Shown here: in pieces, positions 27,538-36,436 of the stretch | How positions within the stretch are numbered: position 1 is the first letter of the stretch | How the letters are laid out: each line of letters begins with the position of its first letter | Source: Okibacterium fritillariae | Lineage (GTDB): Bacteria; Actinomycetota; Actinomycetes; Actinomycetales; Microbacteriaceae | Assembly (NCBI RefSeq): GCF_900167575.1 | Contig: NZ_FUZP01000002.1 | Coordinates: 372,001 to 436,000, forward strand | Direction of reading: 5' to 3' | DNA: 64,000 nt | The notes under the pieces: generated by a model | The model's input: the letters and a program-made list of their open reading frames with translations, nothing else | The model's database searches: none | What the model was told of the DNA's origin: nothing | Translations under genes and position numbers: made by a program

Positions 27538-28521
27538 TTAGATCGGCACCTGAACCTGCTGCAGCACCTGGCGCAGGATGGTGTCGGTGCCGACGCCCTC
27601 GAGCTCGGCCTCGGGTCGCAGCTGCAGACGGTGGCGCCACACGGGCAGCACCATGGCCTGCACGTGGTCGGGCGTGAGTGACGGGTAGCCCGTGAGCCAG
27701 GCCCACGCCTTGGCGGCGGCCAGCAGCGCCGTGGTGCCGCGGGGGCTGACGCCGAGCCGCACGGAGGGGCTGCGGCGCGTGGCGCGCGCGAGGTCGACGA
27801 CGTAGCCGAGCACATCGGTCGAGACGCCCGTCGCCGCGGCGGCCGCCTGGGCCGCCACGAGGTCGGCGGGCGAGAGCACCGCGCGCAGGCCGGCGCCCGC
27901 GAGGTCGCGCGGGTTGAAGCCCGCGGCGTGGCGGCGCAGCACCTCGATCTCGGTGTCGCGCTCGGGCAGGTCGAGCACGAGCTTCAGCAGGAAGCGGTCG
28001 AGCTGCGCCTCGGGCAGGGTGTAGGTGCCCTCGTATTCGATGGGGTTCTGCGTGGCGGCCACGAGGAAGGGGGTGGGCACGGGCTTCGCGAGACCGTCGA
28101 CCGAGACCTGGCGTTCCTCCATGGCCTCGAGCAGCGCCGACTGCGTCTTCGGGGGCGTGCGGTTGATCTCATCCGCGAGCAGGATGTTCGTGAACACGGG
28201 GCCCTCGCGAAACTCGAACTCGCCCGTCTTGGCGTCGTAGACGAGCGAACCCGTCACGTCACCCGGCATGAGGTCGGGCGTGAACTGCACGCGCTTCGTG
28301 TCGAGCTGCAGCGCCGTCGACAGCGAGCGCACGAGCAGCGTCTTGGCCACGCCGGGCACACCCTCGAGCAGCACGTGCCCGCGGGCGAGCAGCGCGATGA
28401 TGAGGCCCGTCACGGCGGCATCCTGGCCCACGACGGCCTTCCCGACCTCGAGGCGCACGGCCTGCAGGCGTTGGCGCAGGTCGTCGTCGGTGGGGCGGGA
28501 CGGCGAGGTGGCGTCGGTCAT
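27538..28521 (-). CDS. MoxR family AAA+ ATPase
   Basis: A 327-residue AAA+ protein with Walker A GVPGVAKT, Walker B ILLADEINRTPPKTQSALLE, sensor-1 region FLVAATQNPIEYEGTYTLPE and the downstream LDRFLLKLVLDLP. These sequences are diagnostic of the MoxR APE2-like group. Its start overlaps the DUF4350 stop by 4 nt and its stop abuts the DUF58 ATG, so it belongs to a tightly coupled five-gene operon running from 32019 to 26230. Members use ATP to remodel partner proteins, usually together with DUF58/VWA partners. Confidence 0.92.
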   Translation of the reverse strand: MTDATSPSRPTDDDLRQRLQAVRLEVGKAVVGQDAAVTGLIIALLARGHVLLEGVPGVAKTLLVRSLSTALQLDTKRVQFTPDLMPGDVTGSLVYDAKTGEFEFREGPVFTNILLADEINRTPPKTQSALLEAMEERQVSVDGLAKPVPTPFLVAATQNPIEYEGTYTLPEAQLDRFLLKLVLDLPERDTEIEVLRRHAAGFNPRDLAGAGLRAVLSPADLVAAQAAAAATGVSTDVLGYVVDLARATRRSPSVRLGVSPRGTTALLAAAKAWAWLTGYPSLTPDHVQAMVLPVWRHRLQLRPEAELEGVGTDTILRQVLQQVQVPI

Positions 28522-29792
28522 GAGTTCCTCCCAAGAGGGTCGGTGGCGTGGCGGATGTCGCGTTCAAGATCGTTCAGGCGGTCGGACAGCGCGACGACGT
28601 CGCGGTCGGACGTGGGCGGCGCGTCGACCAGCAGGGCCCGGATCTCGGACGGATGCCGCCCGAGCGTGGCCGCGGCCGTGTCGGCGACCTCGACGACCGC
28701 CGACGAGCGGGGCAGTTTGAGGCGCGCGGCGATGCGGCCGGTCGCCCCGATGCGCAGCGCGTCGACGGCGCGACCGCGGGCCGAGCTGCGCTGATAGAGC
28801 CGCGCGCGCCCCTCGCGGGTCTCACCGGAGGGCACGGTCACGGGCAAGTCTTCGACCACGAGCGGGCCGAAGCGTCGCCCGCGCCAGAAGATGGCGACGA
28901 GCGCCGTGATGGCGAGAAGAGAGGTGGCGGGCACGAGCCAGTCGGGCGTCAGCGCCTGCAACGTGGGCGGGCCGCTCGCCTCGAGGTCGGCGGTGGTCGG
29001 CAGGTACCAGACGAGGTCGCCGGTCTCGCCCAACAGATTGAGCGCCAGGGCCGCGTTTCCGCGCTGCACGATGTGCTCGTTGTCGAAGACGGCGCGCGGG
29101 CCCACGATGCTGATGCCGTCGTTCGTCACGACGAGGGGGTAGCTCGGGGCGTCGGCCGGGCCGCTGCCGAAGCATCCGATGCTCGTGTCGTCGTCGATGC
29201 CGAAGGACAGGCCGGATGCCATGCTGCCGGCTCGCTCGGCCGCCGGGACCGTGCACGCGGCCGCGGGTGCGTCGGCCGCATCCTCGTCCTCATCGGGTGA
29301 ACCGGCGAGCCGCACGCTGGGGGCGACAGCCTGCAACATGCCGAAGTCGGGCGCGATGAGCACCGTGCGGCCCGCCTCGGAGACGATCTCTGAGAGCCGG
29401 TCGCTGTCGAGATATCCCGCGCCGTCGAACACGGCGAGCGTGGCTCCCGGGTTCTCGACGAGTGCGGCATCGGCCTCGGCCGCGGTGTCGGCGACGTGCA
29501 CGGTCACGCCCTGGTTCTTCAGCACCTCGATGACGGCCTTGGCGCCGTCGGGCGCGGGGGAGTCGGCCGCGAGCGGGATGCTCGTGCCCGACGCCCCGCC
29601 GCGCAGGATGGCGGACAGCAGCACGACGCCGAGGGCGACGATGCCGAGCAGGATCCAGAAGGTGTTGCGGCGGAAGAACTGCCGGACGGTCGGCGTCTCG
29701 GCGGACGATTCGGAGGCGGTCCGCACCGGGTTGCTCGCGGGGGAGTCGGTCGGGGCCGAGGCGACGGGGACAGCGTTGATCGGGGTCGTCAT
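28518..29792 (-). CDS. DUF4350 domain-containing membrane protein
   Basis: A 424-residue protein with an N-terminal low-complexity Ala/Ser/Pro stretch and a helix (FWILLGIVALGVVLLSAILR). An extracytoplasmic DUF4350 domain follows (YLDSDRLSEIV, APDFGMLQAVAP), then a second helix near LVPATSLLAITALVAIFW and a cytoplasmic C-terminus with WRGRRFGPLVVEDLPV. The domain is related to gliding/GldG-like folds and occurs almost only in MoxR-DUF58 operons. It overlaps both neighbours by 4 nt. Its function is unknown; it probably forms a membrane complex with MoxR, DUF58 and DUF4129 proteins. Confidence 0.82.
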   Translation of the reverse strand: MTTPINAVPVASAPTDSPASNPVRTASESSAETPTVRQFFRRNTFWILLGIVALGVVLLSAILRGGASGTSIPLAADSPAPDGAKAVIEVLKNQGVTVHVADTAAEADAALVENPGATLAVFDGAGYLDSDRLSEIVSEAGRTVLIAPDFGMLQAVAPSVRLAGSPDEDEDAADAPAAACTVPAAERAGSMASGLSFGIDDDTSIGCFGSGPADAPSYPLVVTNDGISIVGPRAVFDNEHIVQRGNAALALNLLGETGDLVWYLPTTADLEASGPPTLQALTPDWLVPATSLLAITALVAIFWRGRRFGPLVVEDLPVTVPSGETREGRARLYQRSSARGRAVDALRIGATGRIAARLKLPRSSAVVEVADTAAATLGRHPSEIRALLVDAPPTSDRDVVALSDRLNDLERDIRHATDPLGRNS

Positions 29793-30535
29793 CGAAGACC
29801 TCCCGCCGCGGATGCCCCGTCGACCGGCGCGGAATCGAACCCGACAGGCGCCTGGCCGGCCAGATCGTCATCGAGTCGGGCGATGTCCGCATAGCGCTCG
29901 GCCGTGCCCGGTTCGCCGAGGTAACGCACCTCGTCGAAGGCGCGCGCGGTATGCGCCAGCCGGTCGGAGGAAGCGGGGAAGGATGTCGCGGCGCGCGTGG
30001 CGACCTCGTGCGCCGTCGTTCCGGGGGTGACCGTCACGATCGTGCGCTCGGACAGGCTGCGGGCCAGGGCGCGGAAACGCTCGGCGATCGCGAGCGACCA
30101 GTCGCCCGCGTGGGCGGCACGCTCGGCATCGACGCGGATCTGGCGCGCATCCCGCTCGTCTTCGGCGCTGAATACGCCGGGATCGCCGGCGCTGCGGCGG
30201 TTGAGGCGGGGAACTCCCCAGATGAGCAGTGCCACCACGATCGCCACGACCACGATGGTCACGACGATGGCCGGCAGCAGGCCGTCGGGTGTGCCGCCGC
30301 CCCCGGTGAAGAGCGACATGAGCCACTCCCAGATGGCCTGCGAGATGCGGTCGAAAAGGCTCGGCTGGGCCTCGGCGTATCCCGGTTTCGAGAGTTCCTC
30401 GAGCAGCAGGCGTTTGGCTTCGGGCGCGTCGGGGTCGACCGGAACCGCGAGCGCGACATCCCGAGCCCAGGCCGAAACCTGGGTCAGTGCTGCCGCCTGC
30501 GCGCTGCCGGCCCCCACGACGATGCCCGCGATCAC
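29789..30535 (-). CDS. DUF4129 domain-containing protein
   Basis: A 248-residue protein: an N-terminal hydrophobic segment, a proposed extracytoplasmic stretch (KRLLLEELSKPGYAEAQP, also typical of actinobacterial members), and a helix near GLLPAIVVTIVVVAIVVALL. The C-terminal DUF4129 domain has WSLAIAERFRALARSLSER and TAHEVATRAA. DUF4129 is a thermolysin/transglutaminase-associated accessory domain found in MoxR operons. The GTG start at 30535 overlaps the stop of the upstream gene (GTGA) and the stop overlaps the DUF4350 start (ATGA). Confidence 0.82.
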   Translation of the reverse strand: MIAGIVVGAGSAQAAALTQVSAWARDVALAVPVDPDAPEAKRLLLEELSKPGYAEAQPSLFDRISQAIWEWLMSLFTGGGGTPDGLLPAIVVTIVVVAIVVALLIWGVPRLNRRSAGDPGVFSAEDERDARQIRVDAERAAHAGDWSLAIAERFRALARSLSERTIVTVTPGTTAHEVATRAATSFPASSDRLAHTARAFDEVRYLGEPGTAERYADIARLDDDLAGQAPVGFDSAPVDGASAAGGLR

Positions 30536-32019
30536 GCCCCGTTACCGCCCCAGGTGCCGGGGCCGGTGTTGCTGCCGGGGCCGCCGCCGGGGTAGCCCTG
30601 CGCCGGGCCGCCCTGCTGCTGCTGGCGAGGATCGCCCTCGAATGCATACGGGTTCTCGGTGTCGGAGGCCTGGCCGCGTTCGCGGCTCTCGACGAAGCGC
30701 ATGAGCTGCAGGTCGAGTCCTTCTTTGCGCATGCGCAGGTCGATGTAGATGAGCGCGCTCGTGGCGCTCTGAGCCACGGCGGTCACCGACGACGTGATGA
30801 TCGACAGCAGCGCCAACACGATGTAGAGCACGATGATCGTGGTGATGTTGTTGTCGGTAATGGCCGAACCCGTCGGGTCGAGCGACCCCGCCACGACCGA
30901 GAAGATGACCGAGACGGGCGTGGTCACGACCTGGCTGACGGTGCCGACGATGAAGGCGACGAGCAGCTGAATTCCGAGCGTCTTCCAGAAGTACCCGGTG
31001 GTGAGCGACCACGAGCGGCGGATGGCGGCGGCGAAGCCGAGGCGTTCGAGCACGATTCCGCTCGGGACGAGCGAGAGCTTGGTCGACAGCCAGAAGACGG
31101 CCGCAATGAGAACGAGGAACCCGAGGATGCCGACGGCCACCGAGGCCCCGACGAACCCACCCCCGAGCGACACCAAGAGAACGATGAGTCCGATCAGGAG
31201 GCCGATCGCGAGCAGCATGGCGAGCGAGGCGACGAGCGTCCAGGCCACGAGCGCCCAGAACCTGGGCCAGGTCGCCTTCCACGCCTCGCCGAGCCGCAGC
31301 TTCTCGCCGAGCGTCGCCCGGGCCACCTCGGTGACGATGACGCCCTGCAGGAACACGGCGCCCGCAATGGTCAACAGGAACGGGATGAGGCTGGCGAGCA
31401 CGATCTGCAGAACGGCGCCGGCCGCGATGGTGTCGCGATCTTCGACGGCCGCCTGCGCGATGCGGCCGAAAGCGAAGTAGCTGACGAGGCCGACGACCAA
31501 CAACGTGAGGATGGTGGTGACACCCGTGATGAGCAGGGCGCTGCCGAAGGTGGTCTTCGGGTTGCGGCGCAGCGTCTGGAACGGCGCACTGATGAGCGTG
31601 CCGAAGGACAGCGGGCGCAGCGGGATGAGGCCGGGCTTGGGCGGGGGAGCCCAGCCCTGGTTCTGCTGCCCGAACGGCTGTTGGCCGTAGGGGTTGTTGG
31701 GATCGAACGGTGCCTGCTGGCCGAACTGCGGCTGACCGTATTGCTGGCCGTAGGGTGCCTGCTGACCGTATTGGGGCTGACCGTAGGGCTGCTGCTGACC
31801 GTAGGGCCCGGGTTGCCCGTACTGCGGCTGCTGGCCATACGGTTGCGGCTGCTCGCCATACGGCTGCTGCTGCCCGGTCGGCTGCCCGTACGGCTGCGGC
31901 GCCTGACCCTCGGGCAGACGCTCCCCGTAGCGCGGAGGAGTTTCGTCGCCCCGCCCCCCGGCGGAACCGTTGGTGTTCGAATCGGCGCCGGGTGAGCGCC
32001 ATCCATCGTCGTTGGTCAT
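30532..32019 (-). CDS. DUF7847/GDPD-membrane-domain-like protein with Gln-Pro-Tyr-Gly-rich N-terminus
   Basis: A 495-residue protein. Residues about 40-122 are a low-complexity tail of QPYGQ-like units. After PLRPLSFGTLISAPFQTLRR, which looks like the start of the glycerophosphodiester phosphodiesterase membrane-domain family, six or so helices follow. A soluble C-terminus ends in Gly/Gln-rich sequence. No catalytic GDPD domain is present. The ATG at 32019 is preferred (GAGG 9 nt upstream) over one at 32034. It is the first gene of the operon with DUF4129, DUF4350, MoxR and DUF58, and is divergent from mtrA. Confidence 0.75.
   Translation of the reverse strand: MTNDDGWRSPGADSNTNGSAGGRGDETPPRYGERLPEGQAPQPYGQPTGQQQPYGEQPQPYGQQPQYGQPGPYGQQQPYGQPQYGQQAPYGQQYGQPQFGQQAPFDPNNPYGQQPFGQQNQGWAPPPKPGLIPLRPLSFGTLISAPFQTLRRNPKTTFGSALLITGVTTILTLLVVGLVSYFAFGRIAQAAVEDRDTIAAGAVLQIVLASLIPFLLTIAGAVFLQGVIVTEVARATLGEKLRLGEAWKATWPRFWALVAWTLVASLAMLLAIGLLIGLIVLLVSLGGGFVGASVAVGILGFLVLIAAVFWLSTKLSLVPSGIVLERLGFAAAIRRSWSLTTGYFWKTLGIQLLVAFIVGTVSQVVTTPVSVIFSVVAGSLDPTGSAITDNNITTIIVLYIVLALLSIITSSVTAVAQSATSALIYIDLRMRKEGLDLQLMRFVESRERGQASDTENPYAFEGDPRQQQQGGPAQGYPGGGPGSNTGPGTWGGNGA
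31653..31896 (-). repeat. QPYGQ-encoding low-complexity repeat
   Basis: About a dozen imperfect 9-18 bp units coding for (Q)PYGQ, with variants QPQYGQ and APYGQ, lie in the N-terminal part of the DUF7847-like protein. Because the DNA units are similar, this segment could vary in length between strains. Confidence 0.7.
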
Positions 32020-32210
32020 CCAGCGAATCCTCACCGCTCACGGACAGGGTCTTTCCACCATGCTGTCATAGTGCGGGCCCGGTTTACCATCGATCGGACT
32101 GCGGCCCCTCAGCGTCCGCCGTTAGGATGACTCGACGACCACTCGCCTTATCGGGCGAGTCACCCAACTGTGACGTGTCCAGGCGCGCAGGCGAAACGAG
32201 AACGAGGCGA

Positions 32211-32891
32211 ATGAGCGCACGCATCTTGGTGGTTGACGACGACACTGCGTTGGCCGAAATGATCGGCATCGTGTTGCGGACCGAGGGTTTCGACCCCGAG
32301 TTCTGCGCCGACGGCGACGAAGCCGTCGAGGCCTTCCACCGCACCAAACCCGACCTGGTGCTGCTCGACCTCATGCTGCCCGGCATCGATGGCATCGAGG
32401 TGTGCAACCGCATCCGCAGCGAGTCCGGCGTGCCCATCATCATGTTGACGGCCAAATCCGACACGGCGGATGTCGTGAAGGGCCTCGAATCGGGCGCCGA
32501 CGACTACATCGTCAAACCGTTCAACCCCAAGGAGCTGGTGGCCCGCATCCGCACGCGCCTGCGGCCCGCTCCCACCGAGACCAACGAATCCATCACGGTG
32601 GGGGATGTCACGGTCGACGTCTCGGGCCACGAGGTGCGCCGCGGCGACCAGACCATCGGCCTGACCCCGCTCGAATTCGATCTGCTGCTCGCGCTCGCGT
32701 CGAAACCGCAGCAGGTGTTCACGCGCGAGATGCTGCTCGAGCAGGTCTGGGGCTATCACTACAAGGCCGATACCCGCCTCGTCAATGTGCATGTGCAGCG
32801 GCTGCGAGCCAAGGTCGAGCTCGACCCCGACAACCCCAAGATCGTCATGACGGTGCGCGGCGTCGGCTATCGCGCCGGCTCCGTGGCCTGA
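32211..32891 (+). CDS. mtrA: Response regulator MtrA
   Basis: A 226-residue OmpR/PhoB-type regulator: a receiver domain with acidic pocket D10/D11, phosphoacceptor D53 (LVLLDLMLPGIDG) and the conserved Lys in DDYIVKPFNPKELVAR. A C-terminal winged helix has LTPLEFDLLLALA, REMLLEQVWGYHY and VNVHVQRLRAKVE. The segment around DPDNPKIVMTVRGVGYRAG is nearly invariant in actinobacterial MtrA. ACGAGG precedes the ATG at 32211. It is followed after 10 nt by mtrB and then lpqB, the conserved MtrAB-LpqB operon governing cell-wall and division genes. Confidence 0.95.
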   Translation: MSARILVVDDDTALAEMIGIVLRTEGFDPEFCADGDEAVEAFHRTKPDLVLLDLMLPGIDGIEVCNRIRSESGVPIIMLTAKSDTADVVKGLESGADDYIVKPFNPKELVARIRTRLRPAPTETNESITVGDVTVDVSGHEVRRGDQTIGLTPLEFDLLLALASKPQQVFTREMLLEQVWGYHYKADTRLVNVHVQRLRAKVELDPDNPKIVMTVRGVGYRAGSVA

Positions 32892-32901
32892 CCGAACTCC
32901 C

Positions 32902-34665
32902 ATGTCTCAGACCGGCCAGGCGCGAAGCAGCCAGGCGCGAACCAGCGGGGCGCGAACCGGCTCAGCGCTGACGGGCACCCAGCGCGCGGCCGCGTTCTTC
33001 CGCTCCTGGCGCTCGTGGCCGACCTCCCTCGTGGCCACGTGGCGCCGGTCGCTGCAGTTCCGCACGGTGGCGATCACGTTCGTGCTCGCCTTCCTCGCCG
33101 TTCTGATCACGAGCATGTACATGTCGTTCTCGATCGGCAACGACCTCTTCCAGTCGCGCCTCAACCAGGTGCTGGCCGAGTCGAACCGGGCCGTCGCGTC
33201 GGCTCAGCGCATCCTCGATTCGTCGAATGCCGAAGACAAAGCGGCGGTGCAAGACCTCATGATCTCGGCGCGCACCGAGATCGCCCAGGCATCCTCGTCG
33301 CAGCTCATCGCCGGATATCGCGCGCCCGGCCAGGAGTCGACACCGCTGGCGCCGCAGGACTTCGAGGCGGCCCGGCTCGGCGGCGATGTCATCAGCGAGG
33401 ATCTGCGGGAGAGTGTGCGGTCGAGCGCCACCGATCAGTGGTGGCAGTCGACCACGCTTACGGCCGACGACGGGTCGCAGAGCGCGGGCATCATCGTGGG
33501 CTCCGAGGTGACCGTGCCGGGTGCCGGCCGCTATGAGATCTATATCGGCTACGACCTGGCCGACTCCGAGCAGACCCTCTTGTTCGTGCAGCGCACGCTC
33601 ATCCTCGGCGGGCTCGCCCTCATGCTGCTGGTCGGCGCCGTCGCGTGGGTGGTGGTGCGCCTCGTCGTGACGCCCATCCGGGTCGCGGCCGACACGAGCG
33701 AGCGGCTGGCCTCGGGCGATCTGGCGGTGCGCATCCCCGAGCGGGGCGAAGACGAGCTCGCCACCCTCGCCCGGTCGTTCAACGGCATGGCCGACAGCCT
33801 GCAGGCGCAGATCAAGAAGCTCGCCGACCTGTCGATGGTGCAGCAGCGCTTCGTCTCGGATGTCTCGCACGAACTGCGCACGCCGCTCACCACCATCCGG
33901 CTCGCGGGTGACGTGCTGTTCGATCAGCGCGACGACTTCCCGCCCGCCACGGCCCGCACCGCCGAGCTGCTGCACACGCAGACGCAGCGCTTCGAATTGC
34001 TCTTGAGCGACCTGCTCGAGATCAGCCGCTACGACGCCGGTTCGGTCGAGCTCGAGGCCGAGGCGGTCAGCCTCGTGCACCTGGCCGAGGACTCCGTCGA
34101 GGAGATGCGCAGCCTGGCCGAGTCGAAGGGCAGCGATCTGCGCCTCGTCGCGCCGGGCGGCTATTCCGAGGTCGAGGTCGATCCGCGCCGCATCCGCCGC
34201 ATCGTGCGCAACCTGGTGGGCAACGCCGTCGAGCACGGCGAGGGTCGCCCCATCGTGGTCACGGTCGACAGCAACGAGCGCGCCGTGGCCCTGTCGGTGC
34301 GCGACTACGGTCTCGGGATGTCGCAGGCCGACGCCCGGCGCGTCTTCGACCGTTTCTGGCGCGCCGACCCCTCCCGCAAACGCACCATCGGCGGCACGGG
34401 CCTCGGCCTCGCCATCTCGCTCGAGGACGCCCAATCGCACGGCGGAGCGCTCGAACTCTGGTCGGAGGAGGGCCGAGGAACCTGCTTCCGTCTCACCCTG
34501 CCGCGGCGCTTCGGCCAGGCCTACTCCGTGTCGCCGCTGCCGCTGCCGCCCGAGGATGCCGAGGGCACGGCGCCGACCTTCGCCGATGCCCCCGCCACCG
34601 ACGCCTTCGACGCCGCCGTCGATCTGCCCTCGGAAGCCGACTACCGACGGGAGAACCGGCTATGA
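32902..34665 (+). CDS. mtrB: Sensor histidine kinase MtrB
   Basis: A 587-residue membrane kinase. It has two helices (near FRTVAITFVLAFLAVLITSM and LILGGLALMLLVGAVAWVVV) flanking an extracytoplasmic sensor of about 170 residues. A HAMP domain (TPIRVAADTSERLASGDL), a HisKA domain with SDVSHELRTPLTTIRL (H323) and a HATPase domain with NLVGNAVEHGEG and GTGLGLAISLEDAQSHGG follow. The N-terminal 40 residues are rich in Arg/Ser/Ala repeats and precede the first helix. The stop overlaps the lpqB start (ATGA). MtrB phosphorylates MtrA. Confidence 0.95.
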   Translation: MSQTGQARSSQARTSGARTGSALTGTQRAAAFFRSWRSWPTSLVATWRRSLQFRTVAITFVLAFLAVLITSMYMSFSIGNDLFQSRLNQVLAESNRAVASAQRILDSSNAEDKAAVQDLMISARTEIAQASSSQLIAGYRAPGQESTPLAPQDFEAARLGGDVISEDLRESVRSSATDQWWQSTTLTADDGSQSAGIIVGSEVTVPGAGRYEIYIGYDLADSEQTLLFVQRTLILGGLALMLLVGAVAWVVVRLVVTPIRVAADTSERLASGDLAVRIPERGEDELATLARSFNGMADSLQAQIKKLADLSMVQQRFVSDVSHELRTPLTTIRLAGDVLFDQRDDFPPATARTAELLHTQTQRFELLLSDLLEISRYDAGSVELEAEAVSLVHLAEDSVEEMRSLAESKGSDLRLVAPGGYSEVEVDPRRIRRIVRNLVGNAVEHGEGRPIVVTVDSNERAVALSVRDYGLGMSQADARRVFDRFWRADPSRKRTIGGTGLGLAISLEDAQSHGGALELWSEEGRGTCFRLTLPRRFGQAYSVSPLPLPPEDAEGTAPTFADAPATDAFDAAVDLPSEADYRRENRL

Positions 34666-36344
34666 CCGCCCCACGTTCATCCATCCTCGCCCTCCTCGTC
34701 GCGGGCCTGCTCGTGCTCACGGGGTGCGCCGTCATCCCGCGCCAGGGCCCCGTCGAACAGGGCGAGAGCGTGCAGGAGGACACCGACCCCGGGTTCCTCT
34801 TCGTGCCGAAGGGCCCCGAACAGGATGCCGATCAACAGGCCATTCTCGAGGGCTTCGTCGAGGCGGCATCCAGCCCGTTGAACAACTACGAGATCGCGCG
34901 CGAATTCCTGGCCCCCGGTGCCAAGGTCGACTGGAATCCCGATGCGAGCGTCACGGTCGACGAGCAGTCCAAGCGCCTCTACTCGGCGGTCGACGATCGC
35001 ACGATCGCGCTCACCACGACGGCCACGGCCGATGTCAGCGCCGCCGGCGAATATCGTGAAGCATCCTCGAATGAGCCCGTCAGCCGCAGCTACCACTTCA
35101 CCGAGGTCAACGGGCAGTGGCGGCTGAGCGAGGTGCCCGACGGGATCGTGCTCGAACGCAGCAAGTTCGACAGCGTCTTCAGCGCCCACGCGCTCAGCTT
35201 CTTCGACCCGAGCTGGACCTACCTCGTGCCCGACCTGCGCTGGTTCCCGTCACGCGCCTCGACCGGCACTCGCATCGTCACGGCGCTGCTCGACGGGCCG
35301 AGCGAATGGTTGCAGCAGGCCGTCGTCACGGCGTTCCCCGAGGGCACGGCGCTCAGCAAGGACTCGGTTCCGCTGCGGGGAACGACGGCCGAGATCGACC
35401 TCAACCGTGAGGCCCTGCAGGCCGAGACCATCGCGCTGCAACGCATGCAGGCGCAGGTCACGGCGAGCCTCACGGGTGTGTCGTCCATCACGGCCGTGCA
35501 GATCTCGATCGCGGGCACGGTCGAAGAGATCCCCACGCTCACGGTGGCCACGCCGCGCGTCGACTCGCGCGCCCTCGTCTTCGACGGCAAGACGTTCGGT
35601 TTCCAGAACGCGTCGGCCATCCAGCGCATCGAGGGCCTCTCGACCCAGATCGAAGGGGTCAACCCCCGGGCGGCCACCGTCAACGCGGCGCAAACCCAGG
35701 CCGCCGTCCTCACGGCCGGGGGAGTGGCATCCGTGCGATCGGGCGCCTCGTCACCGACCATGGTGGATGAACGCGCCAACCTCATCGCCCCGGCGCTCGA
35801 CAATTTCGGCTACGTGTGGACCGTCCCGTCCGACCGCCCGGGAGACGTGCACGCCATCGCGGCCGACGGCACCCAGACGCCCGTCGTGACGAGTTGGCCC
35901 GAGGCCTCGCAAATCGTGTCGCTACAGGTGTCACGGGATGGCACGCGTGTGCTGGCCCTCCTGCGGAGCGGCGGTCAGAACCGCCTGCTCGTGGCCGGCA
36001 TCGAACGCAACAATGCGAACCTGCCGCTCACGCTCGGCGAACCCGTGGAGCTGACGATCGGCTCGGGCACGGCGATCGGTGCCACGTGGGTGGACAGCGT
36101 GTCTGTCGCGTCGGTGACCGCGGGCGAGGGCGACGAGCGCACGGTCGTGCAGCAGGCGGTGCGCGGGCAGTCCGAGCAGCTTCCCTCCAGTGAGGGCGCG
36201 ATCGCGGTGGCGGGCGGCAACACGGCCCGGCAGCTGCGCACGCTCGACGCCGACGGCGAATTGTCGATCTTCCAGGGGTCGTCGTGGCAACAGGTGGCCG
36301 ACGGCATCCGTTTCGTGGCGACGCAGATGGGCTCGCCCGACTAG
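34662..36344 (+). CDS. lpqB: Lipoprotein LpqB
   Basis: A 560-residue lipoprotein with signal peptide and lipobox VLTGC (Cys at 22). A GerMN-like domain follows at about 190-310 (RIVTALLDGPSEWLQQAVV, FPEGTALSKDSVPL). The second half is a beta-propeller-like LpqB domain (LIAPALDNFGYVWTVPSDRP, LLVAGIERNN, WVDSVSVASV). LpqB modulates MtrAB signalling from the outer face of the membrane. Its start overlaps the mtrB stop by 4 nt, confirming the operon. Length and order match other actinobacteria. Confidence 0.95.
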   Translation: MTAPRSSILALLVAGLLVLTGCAVIPRQGPVEQGESVQEDTDPGFLFVPKGPEQDADQQAILEGFVEAASSPLNNYEIAREFLAPGAKVDWNPDASVTVDEQSKRLYSAVDDRTIALTTTATADVSAAGEYREASSNEPVSRSYHFTEVNGQWRLSEVPDGIVLERSKFDSVFSAHALSFFDPSWTYLVPDLRWFPSRASTGTRIVTALLDGPSEWLQQAVVTAFPEGTALSKDSVPLRGTTAEIDLNREALQAETIALQRMQAQVTASLTGVSSITAVQISIAGTVEEIPTLTVATPRVDSRALVFDGKTFGFQNASAIQRIEGLSTQIEGVNPRAATVNAAQTQAAVLTAGGVASVRSGASSPTMVDERANLIAPALDNFGYVWTVPSDRPGDVHAIAADGTQTPVVTSWPEASQIVSLQVSRDGTRVLALLRSGGQNRLLVAGIERNNANLPLTLGEPVELTIGSGTAIGATWVDSVSVASVTAGEGDERTVVQQAVRGQSEQLPSSEGAIAVAGGNTARQLRTLDADGELSIFQGSSWQQVADGIRFVATQMGSPD

Positions 36345-36436
36345 CGTTTCGTTCTCCACAGCCGCGATCCGGCGGTCCTCTCCACAGATCGTCAATCCGC
36401 GGTTCGGTGGATGCTGCCACGCGGAATGCTCGTGGC

